NCBI GenBank assembly: GCA_021775795.1
Contig: JAJFHB010000561.1
Location: forward strand, 1 to 6,394
From: Hyphomicrobiales bacterium
Lineage (GTDB): Bacteria; Pseudomonadota; Alphaproteobacteria; Rhizobiales; JAJFHB01
Direction of reading: 5' to 3'
DNA: 6,394 nucleotides
Shown: piece by piece, positions 3,806 to 6,394 of the stretch
Layout of the letters: every line of letters begins with the position of its first letter
Numbering within the stretch: position 1 is the first letter of the stretch
Program-made: the position numbers and the translations under genes
Notes under the pieces: model-generated
What the model was told of the DNA's origin: nothing
What the model saw: only the letters and a program-made list of their open reading frames with translations
Database searches by the model: none

Positions 3806-6265
3806 TTAAAAGCGTTCCAGCAGGCGGTTCAGATAATCAAGTTCAAGTTGCGGACGTTCCTGATTTCCGACCCGCTCCTGCAATTCACGCAGTATTTCGC
3901 GCGCCTGTTGCATTTCCATTTCCGAGGGAACTTCTGTTGAGAGCCCAAGGTCGGTACCGCTTGAGTCCAGCGGCCGTCCAAGCGGATCTTCATTGACATC
4001 ATTGTTGCCCCGGCCATGGCGCCCAAGTGCGCCTTGAGTACCATTACCCTGCAGCATTTCCTGTGCCATTGCCTGCGCCCCTTCGCGCAGCTGATCCAGG
4101 GCTTCTCCTTGACTGCCAACCGCACCCCGGCGGTCCGCCTGGCCCAGAGCATCGATTGCTTCCTGCATGGATTCCCCGGCCTGATCGAGAGACGATGGGC
4201 CTTCTACGCCGCGCCGCTCCAGACCATTGAGCAATTCATCTAGGGTCATTGCGAGTTCATCCTGGAGCTCTAGAAGCTCCTGGAATTCCGAAGATGCGCC
4301 ACCGCTGGCGCCCGGCTCTGCGGCGCCCTGATCGGGTGTCTGGAAAGTTTGATCCATCAGTTGCTGCTGCTCGCCCATCAGTTCGCCGAGTTGCTGCAGG
4401 AGGCGGGCCATTTCGGCATCACGCTGGCTCATTCCCGCTTGCGAGCGGCCTGCTTCCATGTTTTCGAGCATGCTTTGCAATTGCGCCAGCATCTCCTGGG
4501 CTGCATCGTTGGCCCCGGCGCGTGCGAGGTTTTCGATCATGTCCATCATGCTGTCGAAATCCTGGGGCGTTACCTCCTGGCCGCCTTCCTGCATTTCATC
4601 GGCCGTTTGCGGATCACGCTGCGAGCGCTCGATGAGCGCCGTCATATAGTCCTGCACCGCATCGCGCAGTCGCTGCATGAGTTCTGCGACTTCCTCAGGA
4701 GAGGCGTCCCGCGCCAGTGCTTCCTGGAGTGCCCGCTGGGCGGCACGCAATTCACGCTCCGCAAGCGACAGGTCACCGTCTTCGATTGCCAGTGCGAGCT
4801 CCCACATCAAGTCGATGGTGTCGATCACTGCAGTGGAGCTGTCGCTGCGCAGGCTGTTGAGTGTGTGTCGTACGCCGAGATAGATGCCGCTGGTGTCGAA
4901 GAGGCCTTCGGGGTAAATCGTCAGCGCATCCAGGGCCATTTCAACCCGGTCACGGCTGTCTGCTTCACGGATCAGCGCATGCCTTTGTTCAATGACGGCG
5001 CGCGCCAGAGGTTCGGAGAAGCCACGCTCCGGCAAACGGAACGTGAAGGTTTCGCTGCGGGCTGTGTTTCCGGCCTGATCTGTCGCAATCAAAGTCATCT
5101 CTACTGCCAGGCCTGCCCAGGGATGTGGGGTGAGGTCCTGATAGACCATCTGTTCTGCGGTGCGCGGGTTGATACTTGGCAGAATTATCGGAAAGTCCGG
5201 CGGTGCTATGGTCAGCAGGGTTGACGAACTGACGCCGATTGCACCGTCCTGCTCATCTGCGAGCACGAATTCTGCAGAGAGCTCCGCGACGCCATAATCA
5301 TCCGACACAGAATAGATGAAGCGCAGCGCCTCATTCACGGTGCGTTCAATTTCACCAACCAGATCGACCCGCGGCGGGGCGTCGGGAATGATACGGAACG
5401 ACCAGCTTTCCAGCGCTTCGGTGCCGTTTAACACCGTAACGGTTGTTTCTTCATCAAGGTCTGCCCGAAGTTCCTGGACATCATTTTCCACGGTGCCGAG
5501 ACTGTGATCCCGCACGTCCGGTTCCTGGCCTGTTACGGTTGGATATTCGAAGGTCACATAAGGCGCCTCGGCGCCGTTGACGCGGACAACGATTTCACTG
5601 CCTGTGGGCACATCGATCTGCACCTTGTCTTCGCTGCTATCCACGGAATTCTGACCGCTCAGAAAAATCGGGGCCATGCCCGTGTAAGCAGGTGGCTTTA
5701 CCCAGGCATCAAGCCAGACAGGCACTTCACTCTTGGCCGTTGGCACAAACGCACTTGCAATGCGGGTGCGCCATTCCGTACCCGACGATGCGAAGGCGAC
5801 AACAAGGCACAATATGAGGGCGGTGCGCAGCGCATATGGATCCCGCTTTGCGAGATGCGACGTCGGCCAGCCGGGTTTCAGCCCGCGAATATATTCCGCC
5901 AATCGTTTCTTGTGCTGTAACCACAAGCGCCGGGACAGGGTATCGTTGTTGTTGCCGGTCCAGGTGTCTTCGTAGGAAGAGGCTGGACGATGAGGCAGTC
6001 CAGAAGCGAGTTCCAGATGCCGCAATGCAGCCTTACGAGCGGGCCAGCGTAGTGACCGCAGTGGTCGCAAAGACCAAAGAAACGCCAGGGCGAAGCCCAC
6101 GAGCACGATGATATGAAGCGTCTGCGGCAGCACTTCAAAGAGGCCGGCCAGCGTTACAAGGGCAAACGCGCCAATCACCATCAGCGTCTGGAAAATTGCC
6201 GGCCAGAGCCGTTCCCAGAACAAGGCGAGGCGCGCAAACAACACTTTTCGTTCAAGCGGTTTCAT
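3806..6265 (-). CDS. DUF4175/TIGR02302 family membrane protein of unknown function
   Basis: This 819-residue protein matches my recollection of the alphaproteobacterial TIGR02302 family in size and layout. The N-terminus carries LARLALFWERLWP-type residues next to TM1 (about 24-46) and TM2 (51-66). A cytoplasmic loop of about 80 residues leads to TM3 (145-162). The rest is probably periplasmic. Residues 180-410 look beta-rich, with WVKPPAYTG (188-196), a VSDDYGV motif (320-326) and IATDQAGN (393-400). Residues 480-745 are strongly helical and rich in Gln, Glu, Met and Leu, likely coiled coil. A glycine-rich linker, the motif DPLGRP (760-765) and the terminal ELDYLNRLLERF follow. The biochemical role is unknown. 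Start: the ATG at 6265 is preferred, as it places MKPLERK just before TM1. An in-frame GTG at 6289 would add 8 residues, and neither has a clear Shine-Dalgarno. The gene converges on the receiver gene with only 12 bp between their stops. Confidence 0.85.
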   Translation of the reverse strand: MKPLERKVLFARLALFWERLWPAIFQTLMVIGAFALVTLAGLFEVLPQTLHIIVLVGFALAFLWSLRPLRSLRWPARKAALRHLELASGLPHRPASSYEDTWTGNNNDTLSRRLWLQHKKRLAEYIRGLKPGWPTSHLAKRDPYALRTALILCLVVAFASSGTEWRTRIASAFVPTAKSEVPVWLDAWVKPPAYTGMAPIFLSGQNSVDSSEDKVQIDVPTGSEIVVRVNGAEAPYVTFEYPTVTGQEPDVRDHSLGTVENDVQELRADLDEETTVTVLNGTEALESWSFRIIPDAPPRVDLVGEIERTVNEALRFIYSVSDDYGVAELSAEFVLADEQDGAIGVSSSTLLTIAPPDFPIILPSINPRTAEQMVYQDLTPHPWAGLAVEMTLIATDQAGNTARSETFTFRLPERGFSEPLARAVIEQRHALIREADSRDRVEMALDALTIYPEGLFDTSGIYLGVRHTLNSLRSDSSTAVIDTIDLMWELALAIEDGDLSLAERELRAAQRALQEALARDASPEEVAELMQRLRDAVQDYMTALIERSQRDPQTADEMQEGGQEVTPQDFDSMMDMIENLARAGANDAAQEMLAQLQSMLENMEAGRSQAGMSQRDAEMARLLQQLGELMGEQQQLMDQTFQTPDQGAAEPGASGGASSEFQELLELQDELAMTLDELLNGLERRGVEGPSSLDQAGESMQEAIDALGQADRRGAVGSQGEALDQLREGAQAMAQEMLQGNGTQGALGRHGRGNNDVNEDPLGRPLDSSGTDLGLSTEVPSEMEMQQAREILRELQERVGNQERPQLELDYLNRLLERF

Positions 6266-6394
6266 AGCATTTATCTTATCACAGTGCACATCGTGAGCAC
6301 ATTACAACTATTTGAGATCGGTAACAGGCCGTCTCTGGTGTACTCGGTTTGCTCTATTATCTACCAGTTTTGCGCCGTTTTTGGGGCATCTAGA
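6266..6394. other. Upstream region of the DUF4175 gene, no convincing gene
   Basis: These 129 bases precede the DUF4175 start and run to the right edge. On the minus strand one frame is open from the edge for 28 codons to a TAG at 6308-6310, but the peptide is not recognisable. I found no clear -35/-10 pair. A short inverted repeat, TCAC-N10-GTGA, covers 6278-6295 just upstream of the start; it is short enough to be chance. The promoter may lie here or beyond the edge. Confidence 0.4.

Noticed and set aside
4264..4280. Short palindrome GGAGCT-CTAGA-AGCTCC inside the DUF4175 gene
   Set aside because: It lies within coding sequence for a repetitive Glu/Leu segment and is best explained by codon repetition.
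4349..5224. A 291-codon open frame on the plus strand inside the DUF4175 gene
   Set aside because: It is antisense to a well-supported gene, its product is Cys/His-rich with no recognisable domain, and it probably arises from the biased codon use of the Gln/Leu/Glu-rich coding strand.
6308..6394. A 28-codon minus-strand frame open at the right edge and ending in TAG, possibly the tail of an upstream gene
   Set aside because: The peptide does not resemble the C-terminus of any expected neighbour such as LysA, and a frame of this length is common by chance. More sequence to the right would decide.
6389..6394. The window ends exactly with TCTAGA (an XbaI site), suggesting a cloning boundary
   Set aside because: A second TCTAGA occurs uncut at 4269-4274, and the left end shows no matching site, so this is probably coincidence.

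Overview
The window looks like chromosomal DNA from an alphaproteobacterium with moderately high GC. The basis is gene content and order: an ftsE-ftsX pair of alphaproteobacterial type, a gene for an 'MIITCP...' zinc-ribbon membrane protein, hpt, a single-domain CpdR-like response regulator, and the large DUF4175/TIGR02302 protein that I know mainly from Alphaproteobacteria. Two sites matching the CtrA consensus (TTAA-N7-TTAAC) fit this assignment. I cannot name genus or species. The ends fall inside a gene (left) and inside short non-coding DNA (right).

Layout. Positions 1-1948 (minus strand) are a tightly packed operon read right to left: ftsE, ftsX, then a GFA-family (CENP-V/GFA fold) zinc protein cut by the left edge. 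ftsE/ftsX share one base (TAATG) and ftsX/GFA share four (ATGA), so translation is probably coupled. Positions 1949-2089 are a divergent promoter region with one perfect and one near-perfect CtrA box, one GANTC site, and a 7-bp inverted repeat. Positions 2090-3793 (plus strand) hold the zinc-ribbon/DUF3426-like membrane protein, hpt, and the CpdR-like receiver protein. A strong 13-bp hairpin lies between hpt and the receiver gene. Positions 3806-6265 (minus strand) are the DUF4175/TIGR02302 protein, convergent with the receiver gene across only 12 bp. Positions 6266-6394 are its upstream region, where I see no convincing gene.

How it fits together. FtsEX is the divisome ABC complex that controls peptidoglycan hydrolysis at the septum. 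CpdR-type receivers control ClpXP proteolysis in the cell cycle, with CtrA among the final targets. Zinc-ribbon membrane proteins of this architecture include the Caulobacter polarity factor ZitP. CtrA boxes between the two transcription units suggest cell-cycle-timed expression of division and polarity genes, and possibly feedback from CtrA onto a factor that promotes its own destruction. That wiring is inferred, not shown. hpt is housekeeping purine salvage. The GFA gene and the DUF4175 protein have no assigned role here. I found no mobile element, CRISPR array, RNA gene or clear sign of horizontal transfer, and nothing that I would call a wholly new system. The regulatory region and the two poorly characterised membrane proteins are the parts most worth following up.
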